DNA of 45,133 nt from Bacteroidia bacterium. Lineage in GTDB: Bacteria; Bacteroidota; Bacteroidia; Bacteroidales; Prolixibacteraceae. Location: the NCBI GenBank assembly GCA_026391295.1, contig JAPLDS010000015.1, positions 1 through 45,133 of the forward strand, given 5' to 3'. The first letter of the stretch is position 1; the number at the start of each line of letters is the position of its first letter. Positions 26,305 through 36,663 of the stretch are shown piece after piece. The notes under the pieces are model-generated. The model saw nothing but the letters and a program-made list of their open reading frames with translations, was not told where the DNA came from and searched no databases. A program made the translations under genes and the position numbers.

Positions 26305-29072
26305 TCAATGAAAAAGTGCTTCGGCAGGTACTTGCTGAAATTTCACCCCCGGGCCTTCCCAGGTGAGGATAAGGCTTTTCGCAAATCCCTGTTGGAAATA
26401 ATCGACGTTTATGGGATGCCATCCTTTTTTTAAACCAATCTTCGTATCAAGCTTCTGTGCCCTATGACCTCCGTCATTATCAATGATCATCTTGTCATTT
26501 AAGAGTAACACGGCACCATCATTAGCCTCGAGAGAGAAGGTGTAAACCCCTGTCTCAGGTACTTTTAAATAGCCCGAAAAATTATATCCAAATTGCCGCT
26601 CATCTTTGATGTTGTTGACATTAAATGTCTCGAGTACACCTGTTTCCAATATCGGAAGTCGTTGTAGTAACTTGGTATTCATCACATCGCCCTCCCTGTA
26701 ACTATATTTCACTCCGGGTTTTAGATCGGCTGCCTCCACAGCTTCGAGCATATCAATCTTTCTAAAATTTACGGTCGTTGGATAACTGGGTTCTAACCCC
26801 TGAACAAAGGTTCGGGCTTTTAGCTCTGTAGATTCCGTAATTGTAATTGCCGTTTTATTTAGTGGGGATTGTTCGGTTGGTTCAGAACCATCGAGTGTAT
26901 AATAGACCTTTGCGCCGGGCTCTGTAGAAGAAAGTGTTATCGTTCGGCTATCCAGAAAGAGGATATCCGAAAAATCAATCTTTGGACTCTGGGCATAGCT
27001 AAATTTTTTGGCCGGGAAATATGGACGGCTTGTAATGCTAGCTCCCCATGATTTATTTGGCTGACTACCCATCTCAAAAACTAGCTCTCCACCATTCTGA
27101 ATCTCGCTATCCTTGAGATAAGTCATGGAATAAGGTTTCCCATTTAAGCGTGCTGAACGGATAAACATATTCTTGTCGCTGTTTTTATCAGCCCTGATAA
27201 CAAAGCTCTTCCCATTTTCAAGGTTGATCTTTACCTTTTCAAATAGCGGACTTCCGATGGTATAATACTCCAACCCCGGAGTAACAGAATAGATCCCCAT
27301 GGCGCTCATCACATACCAAGCAGACATTTGTCCGCAATCTTCATTACCATCAATACCATCAGGGGTATTTTTATACAAGGTAGTGAGTATCTGGCGAACT
27401 ATTTTCTGGGTTTTCCAGGGTGCTCCAACATAATTATATAAATAGGCAATATGATGACTCGGCTCATTTCCATGGGCATACTGGCCGATAAGTCCCGTAA
27501 CATCGCGCAAATTAATTTTTGAATAGTCTGTCTTTGCACTAAAGCATGAGTCGAGCCACGCCTCAAAAATCTTGTCACCTCCCATGAGAGTTTTTAGTCC
27601 GCCAATATCCTGCGGAACAAATGTGGAGTACTGCCAGGCATTGGCTTCGGTATAATGGTTTATTGTTTCATTCGGATCAAAATCGGATACAAACTGAAAA
27701 TTGCTTTTACGCCCTCGCATAAAATTAACCTCCTTCGAGAATACATTGGTATAAAAATCGCCACGTTGCGTAAAGTAGAGGTTATCTTTTGCACTGAAAT
27801 CCTGAGCCAGTCTGGTCACACACCAATCATCATAGCTGCACTCCAGAGTTCGCGATACCGATTGCCCTTTAAGGTCTGACGGGATAAAGCCGTACTGAAG
27901 GTATAGCTTATTCTCCGGACGTATAGAGTCATTCGGCACTCTCTTCATCGCTTCATAGGCCTTAGGAACATCATAATTTCGAATCCCTTTTACATACGCG
28001 TCCGCGAGAACCGATAAGCTATGATATCCGATCATCGGGGGCTCAGCACCTTCTACACCATCGAACTCCATAATCAACATCCTCCCATTATGGTCGTAAC
28101 GTTCGAGGAAAGTGCGGATAAACTGTGATGTTCGAGCTCTGTTGATGATGGTATAGAGCGGATGTAATGCCCTAAAAGTATCCCAAAGCGAAAAATTGGT
28201 GTAATTATCGAAGTTGGTTGCGGTATAAATTTTCCCATTTGTACTGCGGAATTTCCTGTCGTAATCCATAAAGATATTGGGATGGATCATCGAATGATAC
28301 AGCGATGTATAAAATAGTGTTTGCTGCGTTTGCGTTCCCCCTTCGACCTCGATTTTCCCGAGCTCTATGTTCCACGCTTTTTGAGCATCGCACCGGCATT
28401 ATCAAACCTGAAGAATCCCTTAATATCGGCTCCCTTAATCGTATTGGTCTCTTTAACTAACTTATTATTCGAAGTAAAGAGGAAGCTTTTAAAAGGCCTA
28501 GAGAATTTGGCGACAAAATAAACCCTGTTAGTATTACATCCTGAGAGCTCATCCCCATTAACGCGAAGTTCTCCATTCTCAAGTTTTAATAGTATATCGG
28601 CATGGTCAGATTTCTGAAAGGTGTATTTATGAAGTCCCACTCGGGTTGTCGCTGTTAGCTCAACATCGATAGGATTGTCGTCAAGAAGCACCTTGTAATA
28701 TCCGGGCTGAGCCTTTTCATTGATGGTTTGAAACTTTGAATTTAGGTGAATATCATCATGAAGAGGTAGAAAGAGAATATCTCCCGCAACGCCATTCCCG
28801 CCACCTGCCATGCCACTTAGATGAGTGTGACTGAAGCCATAGATAGTGCCAGATTTATGATCACTGCTATAGGATAAATAGGGACCCAACTGAACCATGC
28901 CATAGGGAAGAACAGGCCCGGTAAATGTATTTCCGCTACCCACGGTGCCAATAAATGGGTTAACGAGCTTAGTGAAATCACGCGGCTGAGCTTTAAGCTG
29001 AATAATGCTGGCAAGAACGCTAATAAGCAATAAAAAGGCACTAATTTTCATTTTGATTATTGGTTTAATCAT
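26305..29072 (-). pseudogene. GH92 alpha-mannosidase with CHB_HEX_C-like and PA14 tail, broken by an internal deletion
   Basis: Two adjoining frames together form one GH92 gene. The first (ATG 29072, or 29051 with the better signal peptide MKISAFLLLISVLASI) covers the N-terminal sandwich, from VNPFIGTVGSGNTFTGP to ADIKGFFRFDNAG. The second resumes at DAQKAWNIELGKIEVEGG (about 28389) and runs to 26305 through LWDTFRALHPL, YAHGNEPSHHIAYLY, GNEDCGQMSAWY, a CHB_HEX_C-like domain (VYYTLDGSEPT) and PA14 (EANDGAVLLLND). The paralogues have about 35-37 residues between these points (LVKVGIS..S...A..NL..E...W.F). They are missing here and the frame changes near 28390; the lost length must be 1 mod 3, about 109 nt. 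The first frame ends in eight foreign residues. The 29072 start overlaps the GH78 stop as ATGA. A separately translated C-terminal piece would lack the N-terminal domain. Confidence 0.85.
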
Positions 29073-32000
29073 TTTGATTGAAATAAGATTGATGCAGGAA
29101 TAGCCTGATAGTTGATCTCATCAGAGCTATAGGAGACGGATAAAAATTTTCCGCCACCTCCCTGAAAATACTCAACGGTAATCAGGTGTCTGCCCTTCTC
29201 CAGATACGCAGAATTACTCATCTCTTTTGCCCCATGCTCACCATCATTATCGATAAACAGATCATTGTTAAGATACAATTTACTTCCATCGTTCGAGGTG
29301 ATATACAGGGTGTATTTGCCAGGCTTATCAATCTGAAGATAGGTTTTCAGTTGAAGTACAAAATCATGTTTCGGATTTTCAATCTTTGCAAGATCAAATT
29401 GATAGGCTTTGCCATGACTAGCCAGATTTAATTTGCCAAGGTCCGGAATACGAATATACTTCCCTTTATAGAGTGACCAGAGGATTCCATTTTGATCTGG
29501 AATAATATAATCGATAAACACTCTAAGCTGATTACTCGAATGATAACCCTCGCGAAAAGCCTGAGCTCGCAGCTCCGTTTTGACCGATATCTCTAATGGA
29601 TTTTTATAGACAGGGGATAAATTAGTCAGTTCGGAACCATCAATAGAATAGCGAATTACAGCCGCTGTATCGGCACAGGATATTTTCACATCAACCTTCT
29701 TGCCGGCGGTTAAGACTGTATCAGAAGGGGTTATCACGGGTGTGGCAACATAGGGTTCTGTGACGATTTGCTGCACCCCATCCGAAGAGAAAGTGTAATT
29801 TCCGGACATTATCTCAAAGATGGCCAGAGTCCCTTCCCATCGAAGAAATTTTATCCCCTCACTAGCGACAGCTAACTTATTGCCCTCCTTAACCTCCTCC
29901 TTATTTAGGGTTGGAACGTACACCGTAGCCGAAGTATTGGCGGGGATAGAGATATCCCATTTAAATTTGCTATTCTCCAGTCTCCAGGCGCTTGATATCT
30001 CACCATAGCTAGATTTATACGAGGCCTTAACATGGGTTAAATCACCTAATACATAAGGCTTCATAATGATATGTTTGAACGCTGGATTTAACGGATCGGG
30101 TTTGATGCCAGCGAGATTTTCGTAATACCAGATTATCAGATCTCCCAATAGCATTACATGATTACCGGAATTCATCCCTGGGTCGCCATATTCTCCGTTC
30201 CAAAGCTCCCAGATCGTTGTGGCTCCTTGTTTAACCATATAACCCCATCCCGGATAGGTCGATTGAGCAGCCAAGAGATAGGCAATATCCGCGTGACCGG
30301 AGGTTGTCAGAGCTCGCATAAGCCATTGTCCTCCAATGATACCATGCCCAATATGCCCCCCATTCTCGCTTAATGTTTTCTGAAGTAAATTTTCAACAAT
30401 TCTATTTTTAAATTCTTCAGGCACGAGGTCAAAGGCGAGAGCTAAGATATTCGCAGTACACGTATTATTGCTATACTTAACAACACTTTTATCCAGAAAT
30501 TTTGTGTTAAAAGCGAACTTCATCTCTTGTGCCGTCTTGGCATATCCTTCAGCATCAGATTCTTTACCCTGCAATCGGGCAAACTTCTCCATCAGTTTTA
30601 ATTCTCCATAGAAATAGGTCGTTCCGATAAAGTCGGCTCGGGTGATTCGTTGTGGATCGTTTGAGTTAGTGAGTTTAACATTTTCGGGAGGGACACACCA
30701 ATCACCATACGTATCTTTCAGCATAATGCCATTATTCAAGAACTGACTCATGTGGGATATCCACCTCTGCATAGCCGGATAGTTACGTTGAATCGTTTTT
30801 AAATCGCCATATTGAGTATAAAGCATATCAGAAGCAAAGAGCAACGTGCCAGGCCATGTCGTGTTATCAGTATAGAAGGGCCAATAAGATGGAGCCACAT
30901 CAGAGATACTACCACTCTCAAGCTGCGTATCATTAATGTCTGTTACCCACTTATTATATAGCTTAGAGATGTCAAAGACATAGCTCTCGCCGGTACATTC
31001 GGCAGAGCGGTCTCCAAGCCAACCTTGCCGTTCATCACGTTGAGGACAATCGGTGGGTATGCTCCGGTAATTACCTCTGATTCCCCAAAATGCATTCTTA
31101 TAAACACTATTCATCAAGGTGTTAGAACAACTGAATGATCCATTTACATCAAGGGCATCGTGGATGACCTTGCCTTTTATCGAAGAGAGCGTAGGAGCCC
31201 CCGGAAAACCAACCAATTCAACATAACGAAACCCATGATAGGTAAAGCGAGGTTCCCATGTTTCCTCTCCATCACCTTTCAAAATATAGGTATCCGTAAC
31301 TTCTGCTGTGCGGATATTAGCCAAGAACAACGTACCATCGTCATTTAGTCGTTCGGCAAACCGCATCGTTACTTTATCACCTGCTTTTCCTTTTACCACT
31401 AAGGCAGCCCATCCTACCATATTTTGTCCCATATCATAAATAAACATCCCGGGTTTTACCTCCTTAATGGCCACTGGGGTGATCTGATCCATAATCTTAA
31501 TCGGATCGATAGGCTCAGAAACCAATTTCTCACCAGGCTTATCAACCACAAGTGCATTGATCCATCCGGAATCGTCGAAGTTATTTCTACTCCACCCCTT
31601 GAGTTCCATTCGGGCATCATAGTATTCGCCATCATACTCGCTGTTTTTACGAATTGGCCCCGAGGTCGTCAGCTTCCATGTTTCATCCGAGATGATGGTA
31701 CTTGCCATTCCATCCTCGTACTCAATTTCCAATTGGCAGATCATCTTTGGAAAGCCATACGTTTTTGTCCGTTCAGTGCCGCCGGCTCGAGGGGCAAAGA
31801 AACGTCCGTTACCCAGCACTACACCAATGGTATTCATATCAGGCTGCAAATTCTTACTCACATCGAACGTAAGGTAGAATGTCCTTTTGTTATACTCGGT
31901 CAACCCGGGAGCCAACACCTGATCACCAATTTTTTCTCCGTTGATATAAAATTCAAATAGGCCTAGTCCGGAAATAAATGCAGTAGCCGATTTTATCTTT

Positions 32001-32536
32001 TTATCAACCTTGAATTCATGTCTGAGCATTCGTGCAGATAGAACTTTACGAGCAGCATTTGTGTCATCATTACCTACCGCTTTATCCAAACCAATCCATT
32101 TTGCCTTCCAATCTGACGCATGCAATAGACCAGTGGTCCAAAAGGCAGGAGCACTCGTGTAACTAACACCATTACTATCCCAGACTTTAACTTTCCAATA
32201 ATATTTCTGATTACTCTGCAGTGTATTGCCTTCATATTCGACCTGAATGGATTTATCAGATGAGATCTTTTTGCTCTCCCACACATCAGCACTATTCTCA
32301 TTCAATTTCTGTACGCTGGAAGCGACAAAAATCTGGTAAGCTGATTGCGCCGCACCACGGTAATCAGCCTCCATATTCCAACTAAAACGCGGCTTCTCAC
32401 TATCGACACCCAGAGGGTCAACCCTATAGTCGCACTTGAGTTGAGTGATAGTTACCTTATGACTTTCACTGCACGAACACATAAAAAGCAGAAGAATAAA
32501 GAATCTAAACAGTGATTTGATCAACGATATTTTCAT
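29069..32536 (-). CDS. GH78 alpha-L-rhamnosidase with CHB_HEX_C-like and PA14 tail, probable lipoprotein
   Basis: A 1155-residue enzyme from ATG 32536 (MKISLIKSLFRFFILLLFMCSC), where the Cys near residue 22 may be lipidated although the lipobox is atypical; an upstream in-frame start at 32557 is less likely. The order of domains is: N-terminal sandwich (ITQLKCDYRVDPLGV.S.KPRFSW), lectin-like domain (about 140-340), (alpha/alpha)6 GH78 barrel with the signature TDCPQRDERQGWLGD at about 495-509 holding the catalytic acid region, and C-terminal sandwich to about 905. After that come a CHB_HEX_C-like domain (IRYSIDGSELT) and PA14 (LYITSNDGSKLYLNND, VEYFQGGGGKFLSVSY). GH78 removes terminal alpha-L-rhamnose. 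The tail matches that of the neighbouring GH92 proteins. It is followed at once by the GH92 pseudogene (4-nt overlap). Confidence 0.92.
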   Translation of the reverse strand: MKISLIKSLFRFFILLLFMCSCSESHKVTITQLKCDYRVDPLGVDSEKPRFSWNMEADYRGAAQSAYQIFVASSVQKLNENSADVWESKKISSDKSIQVEYEGNTLQSNQKYYWKVKVWDSNGVSYTSAPAFWTTGLLHASDWKAKWIGLDKAVGNDDTNAARKVLSARMLRHEFKVDKKIKSATAFISGLGLFEFYINGEKIGDQVLAPGLTEYNKRTFYLTFDVSKNLQPDMNTIGVVLGNGRFFAPRAGGTERTKTYGFPKMICQLEIEYEDGMASTIISDETWKLTTSGPIRKNSEYDGEYYDARMELKGWSRNNFDDSGWINALVVDKPGEKLVSEPIDPIKIMDQITPVAIKEVKPGMFIYDMGQNMVGWAALVVKGKAGDKVTMRFAERLNDDGTLFLANIRTAEVTDTYILKGDGEETWEPRFTYHGFRYVELVGFPGAPTLSSIKGKVIHDALDVNGSFSCSNTLMNSVYKNAFWGIRGNYRSIPTDCPQRDERQGWLGDRSAECTGESYVFDISKLYNKWVTDINDTQLESGSISDVAPSYWPFYTDNTTWPGTLLFASDMLYTQYGDLKTIQRNYPAMQRWISHMSQFLNNGIMLKDTYGDWCVPPENVKLTNSNDPQRITRADFIGTTYFYGELKLMEKFARLQGKESDAEGYAKTAQEMKFAFNTKFLDKSVVKYSNNTCTANILALAFDLVPEEFKNRIVENLLQKTLSENGGHIGHGIIGGQWLMRALTTSGHADIAYLLAAQSTYPGWGYMVKQGATTIWELWNGEYGDPGMNSGNHVMLLGDLIIWYYENLAGIKPDPLNPAFKHIIMKPYVLGDLTHVKASYKSSYGEISSAWRLENSKFKWDISIPANTSATVYVPTLNKEEVKEGNKLAVASEGIKFLRWEGTLAIFEIMSGNYTFSSDGVQQIVTEPYVATPVITPSDTVLTAGKKVDVKISCADTAAVIRYSIDGSELTNLSPVYKNPLEISVKTELRAQAFREGYHSSNQLRVFIDYIIPDQNGILWSLYKGKYIRIPDLGKLNLASHGKAYQFDLAKIENPKHDFVLQLKTYLQIDKPGKYTLYITSNDGSKLYLNNDLFIDNDGEHGAKEMSNSAYLEKGRHLITVEYFQGGGGKFLSVSYSSDEINYQAIPASILFQSK

Positions 32537-32635
32537 GATAATTATTTTAAAAGTCAAATTTATTACGTTTTATTTTTTAATAATCCATATATGAACTAGG
32601 TTCTAAATGCCAGATCTATCAATGAATTACGGTCA

Positions 32636-33631
32636 TCATTTTTTCATATCATTGGCATAGACCAGCCCCCATGGTTTACGAATCCGATCCATCAGCTCCA
32701 TGATCTGTATCGATTCGTCGAGTGGCATAAACGGTGACTCTTTTAATCCGAGTCGTAAGCATCGCATAACCTCTTCGGCCTCATAGTTCAGCGCATTGCC
32801 CACTATTGGTTCTTCTAAAACGGCCTCCTCGACTTTATTAACCACTAAGGTGGCCTTGGTGGGAACGGCAAAAACATCATCGATTTTAATGTACCCTTTG
32901 GTGCCCAAGACATAAGCCTCATTGGATGCTGCTGTTCTCAAAGCAAACGAGAGATCGGCCATCTCACCTTGGTCATATTTGAAAACCGCCACCCCCTGTT
33001 CGTCTGATCCCCAATCGCCAATATGACTTAGGCCCATCACCTCAACGGGAAATTTCTGATAGATCATCGAAGCAAACGAGATCACATAAACACCCACGTC
33101 GAGCAAGCTGCCACCACCTAGATCAGGGTTTAGCTGACGAGCTCCAGGGGGGAACTCACCCCGTGCACAACGGGAGGCTTTCACCATTCGAACCTCCCCA
33201 ATACGACCATCGGCTATCCATCCCTGCACTTTTTTCATCAGAGGGACATGGCGCGTAATCATTGCCTCCATCAGGAAAACATTCTGTTCGCGCGCCACAC
33301 GCACCATCTCTCTAGCTTCAGCTGCATTGATAGTTAAGGCCTTTTCGCACAATACCGCTTTCCCCTTCAGCATACACATTACACTATTTTCTAGATGAAA
33401 AGTATGTGGTGTGCCGATGTAAATAACATCGATATTGGGATCGTTAGCAAGTTCTTGGTAGCTCGAATAAGCTTTTGGAATTTTATATTTTTCTGCAAAT
33501 TGATTAGCAGAAACAGCAGTCCGTGAAGCCACAGCCACCAAATCAGCTTCTGGGAGGATCGCCAAAGCATCGGCAAATTTCTTCGAGATATGCCCAGTAC
33601 CCAGAATACCCCATCTTATTTTATCGGTCAT
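32636..33631 (-). CDS. Gfo/Idh/MocA-family NAD(P)-dependent sugar oxidoreductase
   Basis: A 331-residue cytoplasmic protein with no signal peptide. The Rossmann domain opens with IRWGILGTGHISKKFA (about 5-20), continues through DVIYIGTPHTFH near 68, and has the family's catalytic lysine motif as CEKALT (Lys97; usually EKP, here EKAL). The C-terminal alpha/beta domain (about 125-300) includes GGSLLDVGVYVISFA. The overall pattern resembles the dihydrodiol dehydrogenase/1,5-anhydrofructose reductase branch of the family, which oxidises or reduces sugars and polyols. The only clearly cytosolic enzyme in the long cluster, it starts 11 nt after the GH92 gene ending at 33643 and may process a released monosaccharide. 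The region 32537-32635 downstream shows no other gene. Confidence 0.88.
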   Translation of the reverse strand: MTDKIRWGILGTGHISKKFADALAILPEADLVAVASRTAVSANQFAEKYKIPKAYSSYQELANDPNIDVIYIGTPHTFHLENSVMCMLKGKAVLCEKALTINAAEAREMVRVAREQNVFLMEAMITRHVPLMKKVQGWIADGRIGEVRMVKASRCARGEFPPGARQLNPDLGGGSLLDVGVYVISFASMIYQKFPVEVMGLSHIGDWGSDEQGVAVFKYDQGEMADLSFALRTAASNEAYVLGTKGYIKIDDVFAVPTKATLVVNKVEEAVLEEPIVGNALNYEAEEVMRCLRLGLKESPFMPLDESIQIMELMDRIRKPWGLVYANDMKK

Positions 33632-33642
33632 GATTAATCTCT

Positions 33643-36594
33643 TTAATTCTCATTGTAGAATAGCACCGCAGGAGAAATAACCTGCTTTGAAATTCCTGGT
33701 CCTTTCCAACTTAATATGTTGGTAAAGGCACCACCCATCTGAAAATATTTCTCTTGAATCTTATAGGTTCCAGCTTTTATCCAGACCATTCGTGAAGAGG
33801 GGGTAGCGGTATGAGGCCCATCAGCACTGATAAACGGTTTATCATCGATGTAAAGAACACCGCCATCGTTGGTGGCAAGATAAAACGTATAAACGCCATC
33901 GGTAGGAATTTTGATGTAACCCCAGAAATCAAAAGCAAATAGCCCATCATTCTCCCGCTCATCGATGTTGAAACCACTTGTCACACCGCTCTTCTTTTGT
34001 TTTAGAGGATCCAGTTCGGCAACATGCATCACATGATCTTCGTAATATTTATAGCTCAAACCGGTCTTTACCTTAAGTGAGGAGTAATCTTTAAAGTCAG
34101 CCCGATCAACATGGCCTAGTTTCTCAACTTTTACTTCGACAACTGTGGTGGGTAATAAACCCTCCTTCTTCGCGAAGAACTTAAGATCTGAAGTTTTATC
34201 GAGTACAATCGGACTGCTATACATCTTCGAATTCACAGTAGGCAGCGTACCATCGATGGTATAATAGATCTTCGCATCCTTCGTTTCACTTCCTAGCGTG
34301 ATGGTTGCAGTATCGATGAAATAGTCCTCTTTAATCTTATAAAATGGCATCGAAACAGCGCTTGCCAATTTCTTTGTTGCAGGCCGATCGGCTTTAGATG
34401 TTCCCCAGTTTGCATTTGGATGAGGGCCCATCTCAAAACTCAGCTCTCCACCTTGAGCAATCGCATTATGTGAGATCCATGATTTGGTATAAGTTTGTCC
34501 ATTTAAACGAGCCGATTGGATGTAAAAATTGGATTCCGAAACCTTGTTTGCTTTAATGGTAAAATGTTTCCCATTTTCAAGGTTTATGGTCACCTTATCA
34601 AATAGAGGGGTTCCAATATTATAGGTTGGATCGCCGGGCAAGACGGGATAAATACCCATAGCACTCATGATATACCAAGCGGATATTTGTCCACAATCTT
34701 CATTCCCACTTAGACCTGCAGGAGCATCATCGTAAAGATTGTTAAGAATATTACGGACATATTTCTGCGTCTTCGGAGCAGCGCCTGCATAATTATACAG
34801 ATAGGCAATCTCATGACTCGGCTCATTGCCGTGAGCATACTGTCCCATCAAGCCACTCGCGTCGACCACATTTTTATCAAATCGACTCTTGTGTGTGAAT
34901 AGAGTGTCTAGCCACGTTTCAAATTTAGCATCACCGCCCAGCATCTTAATCATTCCATTGACATCTTGCGGCACAAAGGCGCTATATTGAAATGAATTTC
35001 CTTCTACAAAATAACCGGTCGGTTCTGCAGGATCGAAGGGCTGAACCCAGCTATAGTCTTTATTTTTTGGACGCATAAATCCGGTAGAGGCATCGAAATG
35101 ATTTTTATAAAACTGAGCACGTTGTTGGTAACGTAAGAAATCCTCTTTTTTGTTCAAAATCCTAGCCATCTCAGCTAAACACCAATAGTTGTAAGCATAT
35201 TCCATTACTTGAGCCACCGAACCACCAGTCCCTTCAATGTCGCCAGGGATAAAACCCAAATTATTGTAATAAGGAATATTCTCCATTCGTTCTTGCATCC
35301 CCTTATAGGCTAATGGCACATCGAAATCACGAATACCTTTGACATAAGCATCCAAGATCAGCGGCAATGAATGGTACCCGATCATGTTTTCTGAAAGCGT
35401 TCCATGAATCTCAAATCGAGCCAAACGACCACCTAGACGATACATCTCGATTAAGGACTGAATGTAATCGTTCATCCGAGCGGGCTCAATAATGGTCAGC
35501 AGAGGCATCTGCGTGCGAAAAACATCCCACAGCGAAAATATCGTATAGTTAGTAAAGCCTTTGGGTTTATGAACCAGATGATCAGTACCTCGGAAATCAC
35601 CATTTTTATCCATAAATAGATTTGGAGCAAGTGCTGCATGGTATAACGAGGTGTAAAAGATCCGTCTTTGCTTCTCTGTCCCACCTTCCACGGAGATTTT
35701 TGAGAGATAAGCATTCCAATCCGTCCGAGCGAGCTCTTTAATCTTCTGGAAATTCCATCCTGTATTTTCGGCTTCCAAATTCTCTTTAGCCCCTTGAGCA
35801 CTAACAGCAGAGATCCCAACCTTCACTAAAATTTGCTCTTGTGACTTCGTTTTAAAACTTACAAAAGCTTTAATATTTTTCCCTTCAGCTTTCGTAATCT
35901 TTTTAACCAGAGTGTCGTTTAATGATATTCCAAAGCTTGAGAAGGATTTTGAAAACTTCGCATAGAAATAGATGTGTTTTTGAATTGCCCATCGCGTGGT
36001 TAAGGTAAATCCAGTGATGGTTGAATCATTAAGCACTTGAATCGTTGAGTTCACCATATGACCTCTATGTTTTAGGTCGATGATGATGTCTGATTGATCC
36101 GATTTCGGGAACGTATACCGATGAAAACCTGTCCGCTCAGTGGCAGTAAGCTCGGCTATTACGCCCGAATCATCGAGAAGAACCTTGTAATATCCCGGGG
36201 AAGCTTCCTCATTTTTATGTTGATACGAAGAGCGATAGCCTGACTTTGGTTTATTTTCATCTCCAGCCACCAAGATAGGATCCCCCACCATTGGCATAAA
36301 TAAAATATCGCACAACTCAGCAGACCCAGTGCCACTTAGATGAGTATGACTAAATCCCATAATCGTTTTGTCAGATTCGTGGTAGCCCGATGAACCATCC
36401 CAATTGTCCATTCGGGTATCGGGACTAAGCTGCACCATGCCATGAGGCAACACTGCACCTGGATAGGTATGACCATGGTCACCAGTACCCATAAATGGAT
36501 TAACATAACTCGCCAGATCGACGCTCTGAGCAGAGGCAACACTTATGATTAATGAACAAGCAATTGCACTAAATAGGATTTTTAAAAATCGCAT
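33643..36594 (-). CDS. GH92 alpha-mannosidase with CHB_HEX_C-like and PA14 tail (copy 2)
   Basis: A 983-residue exported GH92 enzyme (signal peptide MRFLKILFSAIACSLIISVASA). Catalytic landmarks are YVNPFMGTGDHGHTYPG at the N-terminus, LWDVFRTQMPL in the middle, YAHGNEPSHEIAYLY near 590 and LSGNEDCGQISAWY near 640. The tail has a CHB_HEX_C-like domain (IYYTIDGTLPT, about 770-830) and a PA14 domain (FYLATNDGGVLYIDD, with ISADGPH where the sister proteins have IDNDG.H). In this copy the usual TFRALHP is VFRTQMP, close to the substrate pocket, which could signal a different mannoside linkage. It lies 69 nt after the next GH92 gene upstream and 11 nt before the oxidoreductase gene. Confidence 0.92.
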   Translation of the reverse strand: MRFLKILFSAIACSLIISVASAQSVDLASYVNPFMGTGDHGHTYPGAVLPHGMVQLSPDTRMDNWDGSSGYHESDKTIMGFSHTHLSGTGSAELCDILFMPMVGDPILVAGDENKPKSGYRSSYQHKNEEASPGYYKVLLDDSGVIAELTATERTGFHRYTFPKSDQSDIIIDLKHRGHMVNSTIQVLNDSTITGFTLTTRWAIQKHIYFYAKFSKSFSSFGISLNDTLVKKITKAEGKNIKAFVSFKTKSQEQILVKVGISAVSAQGAKENLEAENTGWNFQKIKELARTDWNAYLSKISVEGGTEKQRRIFYTSLYHAALAPNLFMDKNGDFRGTDHLVHKPKGFTNYTIFSLWDVFRTQMPLLTIIEPARMNDYIQSLIEMYRLGGRLARFEIHGTLSENMIGYHSLPLILDAYVKGIRDFDVPLAYKGMQERMENIPYYNNLGFIPGDIEGTGGSVAQVMEYAYNYWCLAEMARILNKKEDFLRYQQRAQFYKNHFDASTGFMRPKNKDYSWVQPFDPAEPTGYFVEGNSFQYSAFVPQDVNGMIKMLGGDAKFETWLDTLFTHKSRFDKNVVDASGLMGQYAHGNEPSHEIAYLYNYAGAAPKTQKYVRNILNNLYDDAPAGLSGNEDCGQISAWYIMSAMGIYPVLPGDPTYNIGTPLFDKVTINLENGKHFTIKANKVSESNFYIQSARLNGQTYTKSWISHNAIAQGGELSFEMGPHPNANWGTSKADRPATKKLASAVSMPFYKIKEDYFIDTATITLGSETKDAKIYYTIDGTLPTVNSKMYSSPIVLDKTSDLKFFAKKEGLLPTTVVEVKVEKLGHVDRADFKDYSSLKVKTGLSYKYYEDHVMHVAELDPLKQKKSGVTSGFNIDERENDGLFAFDFWGYIKIPTDGVYTFYLATNDGGVLYIDDKPFISADGPHTATPSSRMVWIKAGTYKIQEKYFQMGGAFTNILSWKGPGISKQVISPAVLFYNEN

Positions 36595-36663
36595 AAACTA
36601 ACTTTTTAATCTATTAATTTTAACTTCTCTCTTTGACTGAAGCCTCTCGAGGAACTCCAGAAT

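Noticed and set aside
28281-28296. Independent start of the C-terminal GH92 fragment at the Met of MIHPNIFMDYD
   Set aside because: This Met is internal to the conserved GH92 sequence and homology extends upstream to about 28389 in the same frame, so it is not a true start.
31424-31960. Plus-strand open frame of 178 codons inside the GH78 gene
   Set aside because: Antisense shadow of a conserved GH78 region; its length reflects codon bias of the real gene.
32555-32562. Minus-strand TAAATTTG resembling a -7 box before the GH78 gene
   Set aside because: It would leave only about 12 nt before the preferred start codon and has no -33 partner, so it is not listed as a promoter.
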